64,000 nucleotides of DNA, taken from contig JAMXBD010000396.1 in NCBI GenBank assembly GCA_024138025.1, positions 333,501 to 397,500 on the forward strand. The letters run 5' to 3'. Shown here one piece after another: positions 45,566 through 58,900 of this stretch. The stretch's first letter is position 1. Each line of letters begins with the position of its first letter. A model generated the notes under the pieces. It did not search any database. It saw only the letters and a list, made by a program, of their open reading frames with translations, and was not told the DNA's origin. The stretch comes from Combretum micranthum. Taxonomy: Eukaryota > Streptophyta > Magnoliopsida > Myrtales > Combretaceae. The translations under genes were made by a program, and so were the position numbers.

Positions 45566-48500
45566 ATGGCCATTGGAAATTTAATTTCTAATCGCAATTT
45601 CGGTTCTTTTATCGGTTCAGGTATTGTTTATATATAATCAATATTTTAAAAGTTTCAATCTTTTTTTTTTTTGTGTGCCGTTTTAATTTTCAACTGTTAA
45701 ATTTTTTAAATTTTTTGTTGTTTTTGGGCTGCCATTTTTATAAATTTTAGTTTTTTGGAAGATTTAAATGGTTAAAGTTTAGAATTTTATTGAACTTTTT
45801 TTTTTTTTGTACTTTTGTTATTCATTTAAATGAAGATGGATACTGGATACGACAAACAGGGATGGAGTAACATTTTTGCAGAAAATATATTGAACTTTAT
45901 TTGATTGAATTTTCATATTCTAATTTTAGTCTTAATATTTTAAGTATTATATTTGATGAATATTAAACTATTAAATTTTAGTGATTTTGATTAATTTTGG
46001 ATTTGCATTTATGTAAATTTTAGTTTTTGGAGTATATAGGAAGCTAAAGTTTCCAATTTCAATGCATTCTAATTGATTCTGATTCTCTTGAATGAAGATG
46101 AATATTGGACATGCAATAGAAGGTGTTAGGGATATAAGGTGTTGAGGCGTCTATTTGTTTCGTAGAAAATGTTTTCTGAATCTTTAAACCAAATGCTCCT
46201 ACTAATCAACCTTTATGATTTCATTTTGAGATGTGTGGAATCATGAACTGTAAGTGTAGCTGCTTGTGCTAGTTCTTAACGAATCTTCTTCTCAAAGCTT
46301 CAAATTGATGATCTGGTAGCTTTATCGGATTTTCGTTATATATGATTAGTCTGGATAGAGTTGGAGAGTGATAATCTTGTTCCTTGCAGCAGATACAACT
46401 TTGTACTATGTCGCGTTTTCATTAAACTCCATCCTCCAATATGTAGCAGGGCTTGGTCTAGACATGACATTTTAGCTATAACTTGCTAGTATTGACAGAA
46501 GAAGTATAGTTTTTCTGGGAAAATGAGTGTCTAGATTCGATGAGTTTTTGTCATTTCGGGCACTCTAAGACATCCATAAAGATGCTTCTTCTATAAGTTC
46601 ATTTACATGTCAGGATACCTGCACTCATAAAATGGGCCGCATGAGTGGTTAAATTGAACCTATTTCTATATGCAAGCCATCCTACCTTATATATATCTTT
46701 TTCTCTACGTGCAATCAACTTCAGCCCAGAGTCTCTTTATTTGTTACTATTTTTCACTTAATTTTCTTGCTATTGGTAGGAAACGTAAGTCGAACAGAAA
46801 AGGTATCCTCGCATCATGGATGGGGATTTTCAAGTATTCCGACAGCAAAATGTACAGCAGGGAACATCTTCTACCAGAAGATTTGCAGACCAAGAGAGTA
46901 TTTTTCCATATCCAATTACTCATACAGTCGTTTTGATGTTGTTCTTCCTCCCCATAGCAGAAGCTCAGGGACTGAAGCTTCCTTACCCGAAAAAAAGAAG
47001 ATCCCTCCTGTAAGACGCCAGAAGCTTGGTCTTACTAGTACAGGTGATTTTCATAGGACAAAAGTCAGAGGTTTCTCAGTTCTTCCCGCAGAATTCGTGC
47101 TTTCTACAAGTCGGAGGAGTATGACATTGTAGAAGCAAAGTTGGAGTCTCTAACTAACCCCGAATTATCAAGTGGACTTATATTACCAGAAGAAACTGCT
47201 CAAGAAACAGCTCTTTGGTGGGAGCAGTTTCCGAAGCGATGGGTGATTGTGTTGCTTTGCTTTGCTGCATTTCTTTTGTGCAATATGGACAGGGTATTGT
47301 TGCTTTCTACTAAAATCTCACTTTCCCTTGCTCTTCAATGCAATTTCTATTGGTTGATATTCTTTCCTTTTATGGACATGTTGATATGATAACTATTTAT
47401 GTTCCAAACTTCTGAGCCTGGTATTGCAAATTCAGATGATAATACATCTCTAGCATTGTCACATTCTGACACATATCTGGATAAATTTAGGTCAACATGA
47501 GCATTGCAATACTTCCAATGTCAAAAGAGTTTGGCTGGAACAGTGCAACCGTTGGATTGATTCAGTCCTCTTTCTTTTGGGGTTATCTGCTCACTCAGGT
47601 TTGACTCAGAAAACAATAATTATGTGCTTATCCTCATTTTCACTAGAATCTTGACAATTTATATCAGTGAAGAGGATATTCTTTCATTTATTTGTGGCCT
47701 TCTTCAGATGCATGAATATTAGTAGATAGTTTCTTACAATAGCTTTAATATTTTGGATGATTTTGACCCTACCTTTCTACTGGATGCTGTTTTGTTGCAG
47801 ATTCTTGGAGGCATATGGGCAGATAAAATCGGCGGGAAGTTAGTGTTAGGTTTTGGGGTTGTGTGGTGGTCAGTGGCAACAATTTTGACACCTATTGCCG
47901 CAAGAATTGGGCTTCCATTTTTGCTTGTCATCCGTGCATTTATGGGGATTGGTGAGGTTGGTCCTTTTTGATGCCTGCAGTTTGGTTATTGCTTATTAAC
48001 ACCCACCAGTCTTTCGGAAACTGGTCTGACTAAGATAATTTCCCTAATAATGTCTAAGCTCTAAGAAGAGCAAAGGGTAATTATGATATTGTCAATAGAG
48101 AAAATAATTGTACTTCACAATGATCAATTTGTGTTCATTTGGGGTGTGCTAGGCATAATTAATGCTATAATTGAAGAGAACATAATTTTACTTTTCCTAT
48201 CATAATTTGTGAAGGTCTTCTTGATGATTGTAGTTTTTTCTATTCTTCAGGGTGTAGCTATGCCTGCTATGAACAATATACTTTCAAAGTGGATTCCGGT
48301 GTCAGAAAGAAGCAGGTCATTGGCTCTAGTATATAGTGGAATGTATCTCGGTTCTGTCACTGGATTGGCCTTCTCTCCTATTCTAATTCACAACTTTGGC
48401 TGGCCATCTGTCTTCTATGCATTTGGTTCTCTTGGAAGTATATGGTTTGCTTTGTGGCTAAGAAAAGTGAGTCTGGTTCTTCTCCAAGTATTTTGCTTCA

Positions 48501-50548
48501 GTCAGACACTCTATCTAGTCTTTTACCCTTAAAACAGATGATCTTACCATTGAGATGATATCTCGAGGCTCTTGTGGTAGAGCTGCATGCAACTATAATA
48601 TGTCTTCATCATTAAGCTCAGCATGATTCGTCCACTGAATAGAAATTCTATGCCTTGATGTTTACAGGCATATAGCTCACCCAAGGAAGACCCAGGGCTT
48701 AGTGCAAGTGAGAAGACATTTATATTAAGTGGCAGTACATCAAAGGAACCCGTCACAGTCATTCCATGGAAATTGATTTTGTCAAAAGCACCTGTTTGGG
48801 CTCTCATAATCTCTCACTTCTGTCATAACTGGGGAACTTTCATTCTTCTAACATGGATGCCTACATACTACAATCAGGTACTGGGAATCACTAGGTTAAT
48901 GGTGGGTGCACATTCATTCAGCGAATTAAGAATTTCATTAATGTTTTTATGTCAAGAATTCATAGATGAAAATAGCTTTAAGCCTCTTGATTGTGGATGC
49001 CGGCATTTGCTACATCTAAGTACATTCTCTGCCATGCCTAAATTATCATTACATATCTGAGCAGGATTTAAATGGGCAGCTCTTATCTTTTGGGTCGTTC
49101 TTGAATACTGAGTGGAACTTGGAATACCACTCTCGTGTTTACCTGTTTCTGCAAGCTAACTAGCTTACTCCCTCGGTGAACAAGTAGATAGCTCCTAAAA
49201 TGGATTGCTGTGGGAATTTGTGTAAGATTTAGTTTTGGTTGTCTCCATCAAGGAGAATGTTAGTGCATTAAGTGCTATCTGAGGGAATACTAGGATATGG
49301 CACAATGTGCAAAAGTCCCTCACTAATTTAGGAACTTGGAGCTTTCATAGCACGCGCTTTTGAAATTATCTTCATTAGATTTGTATTTATCCTGATTTTT
49401 GGTATCTTTGATCAGGTTTTGAAGTTCAACCTCACTGAATCTGGCCTCTTCTGTGTCTTGCCATGGCTGACCATGGCAGTTTTTGCCAATATAGGAGGCT
49501 GGATTGCAGATACTTTGGTTAGTAAAGGTGTCTCCATAACAAATGTTCGAAAGGTAAATACTTCTACTGTCATTTCTAAAAATAATAAGCAGAAAAAATC
49601 AAGACAATCCATGTGGTTTATGTTCACACTGAAAGAAATTCTGTTATTACTTGGTGGTATGACAAGCACATAAGTAGTGTGCGTCTGTTGTATCATCCAC
49701 GATTTGACCAGATCTTTTCGTTTTTTATAAGATTAAGTAACAGGCATAATAATTGTCACAACAATTGTGCTTTCTAAGGAGACAACCAATCTATGATGCA
49801 ATCTTTATGTTGCAGATAATGCAATCGATTGGATTTTTGGGTCCAGCTTTTTTCCTCACACAGCTGAGCCATGTGAAGACACCTGCTTTAGCAGTGCTAT
49901 GTATGGCATGCAGTCAGGTCTGTGTAAATTCTCTTCGTGCCCTCTCTTGAGGTTATGTGACATCAGAAATGTGCCAGTGCGATAGGAAACATTTCTTAAC
50001 ATGAGTAGATTAAACCTCGTGCGTGCTTTAATTCCTGGATGGGCATGACAATATGTTCATTTGGAATGGAGCTGATGTATTTTTTTATCCTTCCTTCACA
50101 GGGTTCTGATGCATTCTCGCAATCTGGCTTATATTCCAATCATCAAGATATAGGACCGCGCTATGCTGTAAGTGCTCGCTCTTTGTAGAAAAATGCACCA
50201 TGGTTACATTTATTCAGTTAAAAGGAGTGTTATATCGCTTTGTATGATTCTTTGTGAGCCTTACGCGATTCAACCACAGGGAGTATTGCTAGGACTGTCA
50301 AACACAGCAGGAGTACTCGCTGGTGTCTTTGGTACAGCTGCAACAGGGTATATACTTCAAAGAGGTGCATACCATGTGGATACTACGTTGTTTTTAACTT
50401 TTTTAGCTCTCATACAGTTTGTATTAAATTTAAAAGCATTCAAAACGCAGGTTCCTGGGACAATGTCTTTAAGGTAGCTGTGGTTTTATACATCATAGGC
50501 ACATTGGTGTGGAACTTCTTTTCCACTGGAGAGAGAGTTCTTGAGTGA
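45566..50548 (+). CDS. PHT4;4: PHT4;4-type plastid anion/ascorbate transporter (11 exons, one 1-nt deletion in exon 2)
   Basis: A SLC17-type major-facilitator transporter; Arabidopsis PHT4;4 (ANTR2) carries ascorbate across the chloroplast inner envelope. Exons: 45566-45620, 46780-47293, 47491-47598, 47801-47956, 48251-48466, 48668-48877, 49416-49553, 49816-49917, 50102-50167, 50280-50364, 50451-50548, all GT-AG. The product is about 582 residues: a Ser/Arg-rich plastid-targeting region of roughly 150 residues, then a 12-helix core. Diagnostic text includes the start MAIGNLISNRNFGSFIGS, 'FPKRW', 'NMDRVNMSIAILPM', 'ILGGIWADK', 'SERSRSLALVYSGMYLGS' and 'SHFCHNWGTFILLTWMPTYY'; the last exon gives GSWDNVFKVAV...GERVLE. 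In exon 2 near 47092 one base is missing (GAATTCG where GAAATTCG keeps the frame). A splice acceptor-like TTCTTCCCGCAG lies there, so an extra intron is a less likely explanation. Confidence 0.93.
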
Positions 50549-51733
50549 TGAATAAATACCAACCAAGATGCCGATCACATATCTACGAGATGGCTATGCA
50601 GGTATCTAATGACCACCAAAAGCTAATTAGCTAAACATGCCAGAAGAATCACGAAATGCCTCCTACGGGCCAATTCTTTCCCCGCAGCTCTTGATGCCAC
50701 ATTGACGCTTTCTTCAGCTGTTCTAAGATCTATGTTTACAGGTTTAGCCTGTCAAATTCTGTTTACATGTCTTATATCCATATGGTATACGGGGTGATTA
50801 GCCTGTAGCAAGAATCTAAATATAGGTACTCAAAGTGCATGTCATCTATTAAAGGAGATCTCTTATTACTTTCAGAGAACTGGAAAATTGATGATGTTGC
50901 ATCATTGGTACACTTACTGAAGCCGTTCCTCAAGTTTTGCTAAATGAATTGATGCAGCAGGATTCCCAGAATCAGGTTAAAGCATTCACTGATGCAGCAG
51001 GATTCCCTGAATCAGGTTAAAGCATTCACGCATAATCAAACCTAAAAACTCTGTTGCAATGTTTAGAAATTTTTTTGCCTGGTAGCTCTCATGATAATTA
51101 TCAAGAAATCATGGGTCGTCGTTTTGAGGAAAACTTATCTGGACCACTTGAACAATTTTTGCTGGACTAATCTAGTGGATGAATCCTAGGACTAGTCTGT
51201 TTCATTATCTTATTTGTATCTGTCTTATTTGATCAGTGTCTAGTTTAAACCTTTTCTATACATGTTCTGTATCTATACTTAGATAAAAATTCAATTTAAA
51301 ACCGATGCCAAAACGAATCCGAACTACGAGTTGAAATGGCCAATAGAATTGTTGTCTATCTATATACAGAGAGAAGAGAATGGCTTCATATGAATATACT
51401 CTAATGTAAAATCAGAGGAGCTTACAAATTAGACCATACAAATAGAATGAATAATAATCTTATGATTTGTAAGTAACAACAGTGAAAGTAACTCCCAAAC
51501 ATTTGATTACACTACAAAATCAAGGACACAAAGCATTCTCCGAATTTTCAGCACGAAGGAAGCAAAAAATATTAGCAAATATACCTTATGACCAACCCTA
51601 TTTGAATCGAATGGTATTATCCAGCAGTGCTGCCTCCTCCTTGGGTAAACTTTTCGTGTTTATCCAATTGTTGTAAATCCGCACCATGATCAGCCATAGC
51701 AGAAAATTTTCTTTGTTTTCCTTCCCTCTACTG
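50549..51733. other. spacer between PHT4;4 and CYP86A (tail to tail)
   Basis: It must hold the 3' ends of both genes. A 40-bp tandem duplication lies at 50951-51029 (GATGCAGCAGGATTCCC...AAAGCATTCAC twice). No further gene recognised. Confidence 0.6.
50951..51029. repeat. 40-bp tandem duplication
   Basis: The unit GATGCAGCAGGATTCCC(A/T)GA followed by ATCAGGTTAAAGCATTCAC occurs twice back to back with a single substitution, so it is recent or under no divergence time. It lies in the 3' flank of PHT4;4. Confidence 0.9.
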
Positions 51734-53361
51734 TCATTCTGTGGCAATTGATCCGTTTGCTTGCGAATTTTCCACTCCATCCTTCATAATGCTTGCCAAA
51801 ACTGAACTCAAATCCCTCTTTTGCACCATTACCATAAGTCCATACTTCATGAACAATGTCAGTGACATCTTCTGCTCTACCCTATGACCCGGCGCGATCG
51901 ACAGCTTGTGCCTTAGCAGCACAGCAGCCGCGATTGACTTCATTTGCATATAAGCCAAGTCCTTCCCTAAGCAGATCCTGGGGCCAGCATTGAATGCAAC
52001 GAACTTGAATGCATCCTGCATTATGAATCTCTTACCATCTGGTGACAACCACCTCTCCGGTTTAAACTCCAAACAATCATCACCCCATGAGGACCTCATC
52101 CTCCCAGCAGAGTATATCGAGTACGTGATCGACGATCCGGCTGGCACGAACGTGCCATCTGGCAGCACGTCATCCGCCACGACATGTTTCGAGTCCTCCG
52201 GAACGGACGGATACAACCTTAACGTCTCGGACAGTGCCGCTTTCAGGTAAGCCAACCTGTCCACTTCCTCGAACACCAGCGGCTCATCAACCCATCTCGT
52301 CACATCATCGCCACGTGTCTCGATGAGCACCGTGCATATCTCCCGCAGAATTTTGTCCTCCACGGCCGGATTCTGGATCAACAGCCAGAAGAACCAGCTC
52401 ATCGCGACCGAAGACGTGTCGCGTCCAGCTAGGATGAAATTGAGAGCCACGTGTTGGAGGAACTTGTCCGAATAGGATTCCTTTTTCTTCATAAACCTCG
52501 ACAGCAAGTCATCGTGAAGGTTCGGGTTCGGGCTTGGGCTCCCGACCTTCTTCGGCTGACTCAGCAGCTCGAGCTTACGTGTCTCGATCACAGTGGACAA
52601 GTACTCATCAATGTGCACCAAGCTTCGGCTCAAGCCGACTTCCATCCCAGCCGAAGCCATTTCTTAAACTTCCACATCACCTCCGGCAAGATGAACCTCT
52701 GGAGCGAGGCCTCCGTGGCTCGGTCGAAGGCCGCCGCGAAGCTGTTGTCCGGCAGCCCTGGCGCGCATGTCTGCGGGTCCTTCCCAAAAGCCAAGCCACA
52801 TATGTTATCAAAAGTAAGCCGAAGCAGCAAGTCCTGGAGATCAACGGGCTTGGCTTCCTTCTCAGCCGTTTTCAGTATAGGACATAATCTTAGCTTAATG
52901 GCTCGGTTGAGCCAGCGAGCCATAGCTTGGCGCAGTGTCCTAGTAGTAAACTCCAGTGCAGCCGTTTTCCTCTGGAACAGCCACGTGTCGCCGTCCGAGT
53001 TGAATATCCCTTGGCCGAGTAAGTCGTGGAACACGGCTTGCCAAGTCGGACCTTTCGGGTAGTTGTCGAACCGGGTCTTGAGTATGTGCTCAAGGTTCTT
53101 CGGGTCGCAAGTGACCGTCACGAGACCTTGCTTCTTGGCAAGGAACGGTACGGCACATATACAGGTCTGGTACGTGCCACCGCAGGCGCGTAGGTTATCA
53201 GCAATCCAGTCATGCATGCGGTCACAGTTCTCAATCAACCCCGGCAAGCTGCCCAATACTGGCCAGACACGTGGACCCTTCAACGCCCTCGAGATGAACG
53301 TGAACCATAACAGGTAAGCCGTCACGGCAGTTACAAACAGTAAACCGGTTGTAACTTCCAT
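51734..53361 (-). CDS. CYP86A2: CYP86A fatty-acid omega-hydroxylase (intronless, one 1-nt deletion)
   Basis: A P450 that hydroxylates the terminal carbon of C16/C18 fatty acids in the ER, making omega-hydroxy acids for cutin. The start ATG (53361) gives [20 protein letters not shown], a membrane anchor, followed by '[18 protein letters not shown]', '[20 protein letters not shown]' and '[20 protein letters not shown]', typical of CYP86A. P450 motifs are complete: AGRDTS (312-317), ETLR (379-382), PERW (435-438) and the heme loop [10 protein letters not shown] with the ligand cysteine at 464. Length is about 542 residues, normal for the subfamily. Near 52645 one base is lost (GGATGG where GGAATGG keeps '[12 protein letters not shown]' in frame), splitting it into 239- and 303-residue parts. 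The coding region is much GC-richer than its surroundings. CYP86A2/4 is favoured over CYP86A8 because of synteny, but sequence alone does not decide it. Confidence 0.93.
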
Positions 53362-53532
53362 GTATATATAAAAATATATATATATATAATTGTCGCCAAT
53401 TACCAGCAGTTTACCAACAGACCACCCACTGTACAACAAAATGCGAGACAGGACGAAATGCTAGTGAAAGAGGGGGGAAATTGATGGATAATGAAACCAA
53501 ATGGTACGAAAGGTAAAGGATGAAGAAGAAGA

Positions 53533-53543
53533 GTTTTTATATA
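53533..53543 (-). promoter_or_regulatory. TATA box of the CYP86A gene
   Basis: On the minus strand TATATAAAAAC lies about 170 bases upstream of the start codon, a fitting distance for a plant core promoter plus short leader. Confidence 0.55.
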
Positions 53544-55979
53544 GGTGGGTGGGAGTGATTAAGAAGAGCAATAAAAGAGGACAGTGTGTGTAGCATGAAA
53601 ATGCAACATACTTTTAATTATATCACCTTCTCATAAATTTTTCTCCTCTTCTTACCACCATCAGATGCATCATATTTAATGCACTGTACTCAGAGGTCGT
53701 TGAAACACACTTACAATAATTCACTAAGAATTAAGGACTCGAGGGCAGAGTAAAACCCCGAGCCTCTTTAACTAAATGGAGGGTATTGACAAAACTAGGG
53801 AGGAAACAGGTTTATAAATATATATTATACATATATACATACATACATATATATATACACACCATGTAGAGGCAGATACGCTTATATGATATAAACAGAA
53901 CACATGCACAGACCTACTTCTGCAGGAAAAAGAAGAGGGTATTAAATTCGGGCATTGAATGAAGGAGATTTAATGTGATTAGTTGAGGAGCCAAAAACAT
54001 ATATACTTACACACATACGTACACGCATATATGTGTATAGGAAGAGGGTCGGGTATATACCCAGAAAACTCAACAAGAACTGACCATAAGATGTAGAGAA
54101 ATTAATGGATGTCATACACGATTTAGAAGAAAAAAAATTTTGCAAAGAGAAGATGGCCATAGGATTGGAGTTACGATATTTTTTGGGGTTTCATTTTTAA
54201 GAATTTGATCTCATTCCAATCTAGGATGTCTTAAATGAGGATGGCTTGATCTTGTGTGACTTAGGTTAAGAGTCGGTGAGCGAACCACCACCAACAATAA
54301 TTCTTTCCAACCTTTACTTGTGTGACCATGTAATGTTTTATCCTTTTTTTTTTTTTTTCCCTTTTAATCTTTTAGGAAATTACAAATACGCACTTTAAAA
54401 TTATTAATCAAATACGGGTATGCTTTCTAAAATTACAAAAAAGTAATGTTTTTTCTTTTTCGATGACATCAAGACTTCAATTAAGCAAAAACTGCAAGAA
54501 ACATAAAGAGAGAGTTCAAAAAGTAAACAGCAAAGATCAACTTAGCTAGAGATAAGACTGATGCACAAACAAGTCCATATAAGGGACAGAGCAGTTTCAT
54601 CCTAGGAAAGCTCTTTTGATCATCTTTAATAATAAATATTTTAGCAAATTACTTAACATTTAAACAACTTTTCCTACTAAAGAACTTACTATTTTATCTG
54701 TGAGTTACTTAAAAAGTTATTTTTTAAAAATTTTTATAGGTCCCACATTATGTATAGTATTAAAAAAATAATTAAAAAATCTAAACAATTTACTTTCATC
54801 TTATTAGTTAAACAACCCATAAAAGGATTGTTTACCATAGGTTCCGTGTTAAGCAACTCCAATAAAGTTGCTCTCATAAAAAACAATATATTCATTTACC
54901 TATTCTAACGGTTAAACAAATTATCTACACACATATATATAAGAAATTTTTTACTATTCATGATTTTTTAAAAATATATTTTATTGTTGTAAGGACTCGG
55001 TGTATGTATCTATATTATTAAAGCAAAAAGACATTCTTGAGTGTCCTTAGTGTATATAAATTCAAAAAAATATATATGCATTTTAAGAAATGATTTATGT
55101 TAGAAGTTTTAAGGAGTTATATTAGATGGCACAAGGAAATTTTATTGGATATTAGAAATAAGCGGGAGTTGAGTGGTATGGATATCGAAGTTACAAATTA
55201 AAAGAGGAGAAAAGAATATTCCACCACTAGATTTAAAAAAGGCAATTTTATATAATATATAAAATCATAATATAACAAATTGAATAATTTAATTTATTCA
55301 CTTAATTATTCTTTATTAGCACTCATTACACGGGTGCAAGCTCTACTGGTATATTTGTAAACGTTATGAGAAGTGAAAACTGGATATTAAGAGTTTAATG
55401 GCTAACCTTTATTTCTCGAATCTCAACCGATAAATTTGGAGTCTTTGCAATGATATTTATCTTTCCTTGTACAAATGCATCTACACTTTCCTTATATATC
55501 TAAGCCACTCAAATTGGACTATCGATTTGGAAGTGATCTATAAGCATATAAATCAAATTGGGTACATTTGCACTTTCCCCAAACATCAGGACCACATTTT
55601 AACCACTTAAAACGTTGAAACCTTAAATGCATTTATCTCCAAACGTTAGGACCTTCTAGTATAATTTACTCAAATCAAATTTCAAGTTTGAACTCCGTGA
55701 ACTCTATATGATCACAACATTTGTTTGAATAGCTGCATCTTTTCTGAATGGAGCTTAAATCAATAAACTTAAAATATAAATTAAACATTGAATATAATCT
55801 TAGCTTAAAATAAAATCCATAAAGGAATGCATGAATTACTTAGGTAAATTTGAAAAGATATACATCAATAAATTTAAATTATGAAAACCTAAAATTTGGA
55901 AGTTATATCATGGATGCATCGAAATTTCTCTGCTATTCTCGAATTTTAGTAGATTGACACATTTACAACTACACATGCC
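53544..55979. other. intergenic, CYP86A promoter side
   Basis: 53815-53870 and 54000-54040 are TA/CA-rich simple repeats (ATACATACATACATATATATAT and similar). The rest is AT-rich without recognised features. The 72-codon minus frame at 53942-54160 overlaps these simple repeats and is not supported. Confidence 0.4.
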
Positions 55980-58900
55980 CTAGGATGGGTCTGAACCAGG
56001 ACCTGATCAGAACCAACTATGGTGGGTCATTCATTGGACCTGCCCCGCTGGTTCGAGGCTCAACTGGGTTTAGAACATGTCGAGTACCCAGCTTCGGTTT
56101 GGGGAACTGCCAAGACGGGTGGATCCCAATGATTCTAAGTAAAAAAAAAAAAATAGGACCTGATGCATCTAACAAAGGTTTTAAAAGGATTCTTACTTTA
56201 TGCTTTAGTCAAATTTGAATGCATCAAATAATGGTGCTGCAACAAACTTTCAAATGCAATACAGTGAAAGGAAAAATATGTGGAACGTACCTGCAAGCCT
56301 ATGTTCCTATAGCATATAGAATGGAGTAAAAAATTGGTCTGCATTCACGTGTGAATGATAGACTTTAATTGAAAAATGAGGTTCAAATTCAATGAAAATG
56401 AACAAGAGTCAAAAAACAATTTAGCAATATTCCCGAAAGCTAAAATTTTAAAATTTGAAATTCAATTTCCGATGCGTGGACAAGCTAAAATGAATACAAC
56501 AAGCCTACATAAATGCAAACGCAAACACAAAATTTTTTGCAAATATCCAAACGTTCTAATACTTTTGCAAAAACATTGTCAAAACGATCATAAAATTCAT
56601 TGCAGGTTGTATTTAATATTTTTAAGTGTCTCTTCTTACTATATTTCTTGTGTCATTCGTTTCAATTATTTGTGAAAAGTTCATTATGGTTTGTGTTTCA
56701 TATTTTCTATTGTAACTCCATACTTGGTTTTTTTTTCTTTCTACCTGTTGCATGATATGACATCATTCTTCTGACATAGCTTCTCAAGAAAAAGTAAGGA
56801 CAAAGACAAGGCCCCGGCCTCAACCTTAGCATCAGATTCCAAACGGCAACACCATGTCACCGATGAAGATCTCAACTTCGATGATAATCCTAATACAAAC
56901 GAAGTGATGCAAGAGGGATATCCTACTGTCCTACCTGGCTTTGAGCAGAGAACTTCAATATATCATCTTATTAGTGAGGAGACATAGAAATCGAATGATA
57001 TGGAAAATTTAATGGGAGGAGCGGTAGAAGAAGATCCACAGGTTGGCGAGCAGGAGCCAAATGTAGCAATTCCTCAACCAAATTTAGGTAAGGCACCACG
57101 TTCACTTAAATCATCTATATTTATAATGCATTTCAAGAAAGTCGAAGGTCCCGATGGTAAAATTCAAGGCCACTGCAACTACCGTACGGCAAGTTACGCA
57201 TGGAAGACTAGCAAGGGATATGGCAATTTCACCAAATACCTGCGAAACAAACATCCCAGCGAGTTCGACATTGAATCGAGCCAGCAACAATTGTCGAAAG
57301 GTAACAATGGCTCTAAAAAGGATGCAAGCTTATTTCGATTTAGCATCGAAAAGTACAAGGACGCTCTTGCAAAAATGATCGGAGGCATGCACCTTAGTAT
57401 AGGGTCCGGTTAACATCCAAACTTGAGACATTTAATGGAAGACACGCTTAATCCATAGGCACGTCTATATGGTCGAACAGTGATGCATCGGCACATCATA
57501 TAGCTTTACAGGGATGGTAAGATGGAACTGAGAGGTATTTTCAACAACCTTGATACATGTGTTTCCATTTTTCGGACATTTGGACCAATAGGTGGAGCGA
57601 AAATTCATATATAGGTATCACATGTCACTGGATAGATGATAACTGGATACTTAATAAACGTCTCATTGCATTAAGAAAAATGGATGGTGCACACACTACA
57701 CAAAACATAAATTCTACAATAAGCCAGGCTCTTTCAGACTATTTTTTTAACGAAGCAAATATTTTCTATTAGCTTTGATAATGCATCTACAAATATTACC
57801 AGTATGCGTAACCTTCAAAACTTGTACTAGCCTACATTAGGTAATACTTTTTTATATATTCGGTGTGCATGTCACATTCTTAACTTGTGTGTAAAAAATG
57901 GAATGGACTCACTAAAGTTAAGATATCCACCTATTAAACTAAGCGTTGATTATATAAATGATCATCCATCAGTAAATAGAACATGAAGAAATTTCTATCT
58001 CCAGCAAAGAGTGAGGCCTAAGAAATTTTGAAAAAGATGTGGTCCACAGATGAAACTCAACTTACCAACTTCTTATGAGTGCGATCAAATATAAAGAATT
58101 GTTATGTCAATTCACTCTTGCACACATGTCGAACATGTCCTTGCATCTTAACGATTGGGTTACATGTTCCAATTTGTTTTCTGTGTTGAAAGTTTTCTAT
58201 AATTGTATAAAGACATTTCTCGAGTGTATTCCTTGAGTGTTCACCTGTTTTTGGTAGAAGCACTTAATATTGCAGGCACTTTAGCTAGGTTCCAATACAA
58301 TGATTGCTATAGTTAAGTGTGTAGGACATGACACTCAAGTGGCTTTTGTACTATCATCACATCCTAATGATATATAATATTGCATGAGTATTAGAACTAC
58401 GTCGCAAATTTAAACGGCTTGGTAGACTCCTTGAGGAGTATTACAAGCAAATTGATACATTGTCGACAGATGCGGATATGTACTCCATCAATTATACATC
58501 TGTTGTACGTGAGACAAAATTTGTTTTAATTAAATTGTACAAACAGTTCAGCAACACATATGAAGGACAAGGATTGGTTAATGAATCAATATCTTCATCC
58601 GAACTACCGATCGCGGATGATGTTGCATTGGGAGATTTGTTTATACTTACAAAATCACATGCATGGAAAAAATATAAAGGTGAAAGTAGCAGTAAAAATG
58701 TACTAAAATTGATAGATACCCTCATATAAAATTTGAGTTCGGTGACAACACCAATGTGAGGGACTTTGACATTTTGCGATGGTGGAAACGTCACAAAAAA
58801 ATATTCCCAATTTTATCCCACATGGCAAGATGGGTTCTTACGGCTCTAGCCTCCACGGTTGCAGTGGAGCAGTTATTTAGTTATACAGGTAATATATTAG

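Noticed and set aside
52451..53317. Long plus-strand frames (203 and 117 codons and others) over the P450
   Set aside because: They are antisense shadows of the GC-rich CYP86A coding strand, which carries all the P450 motifs.
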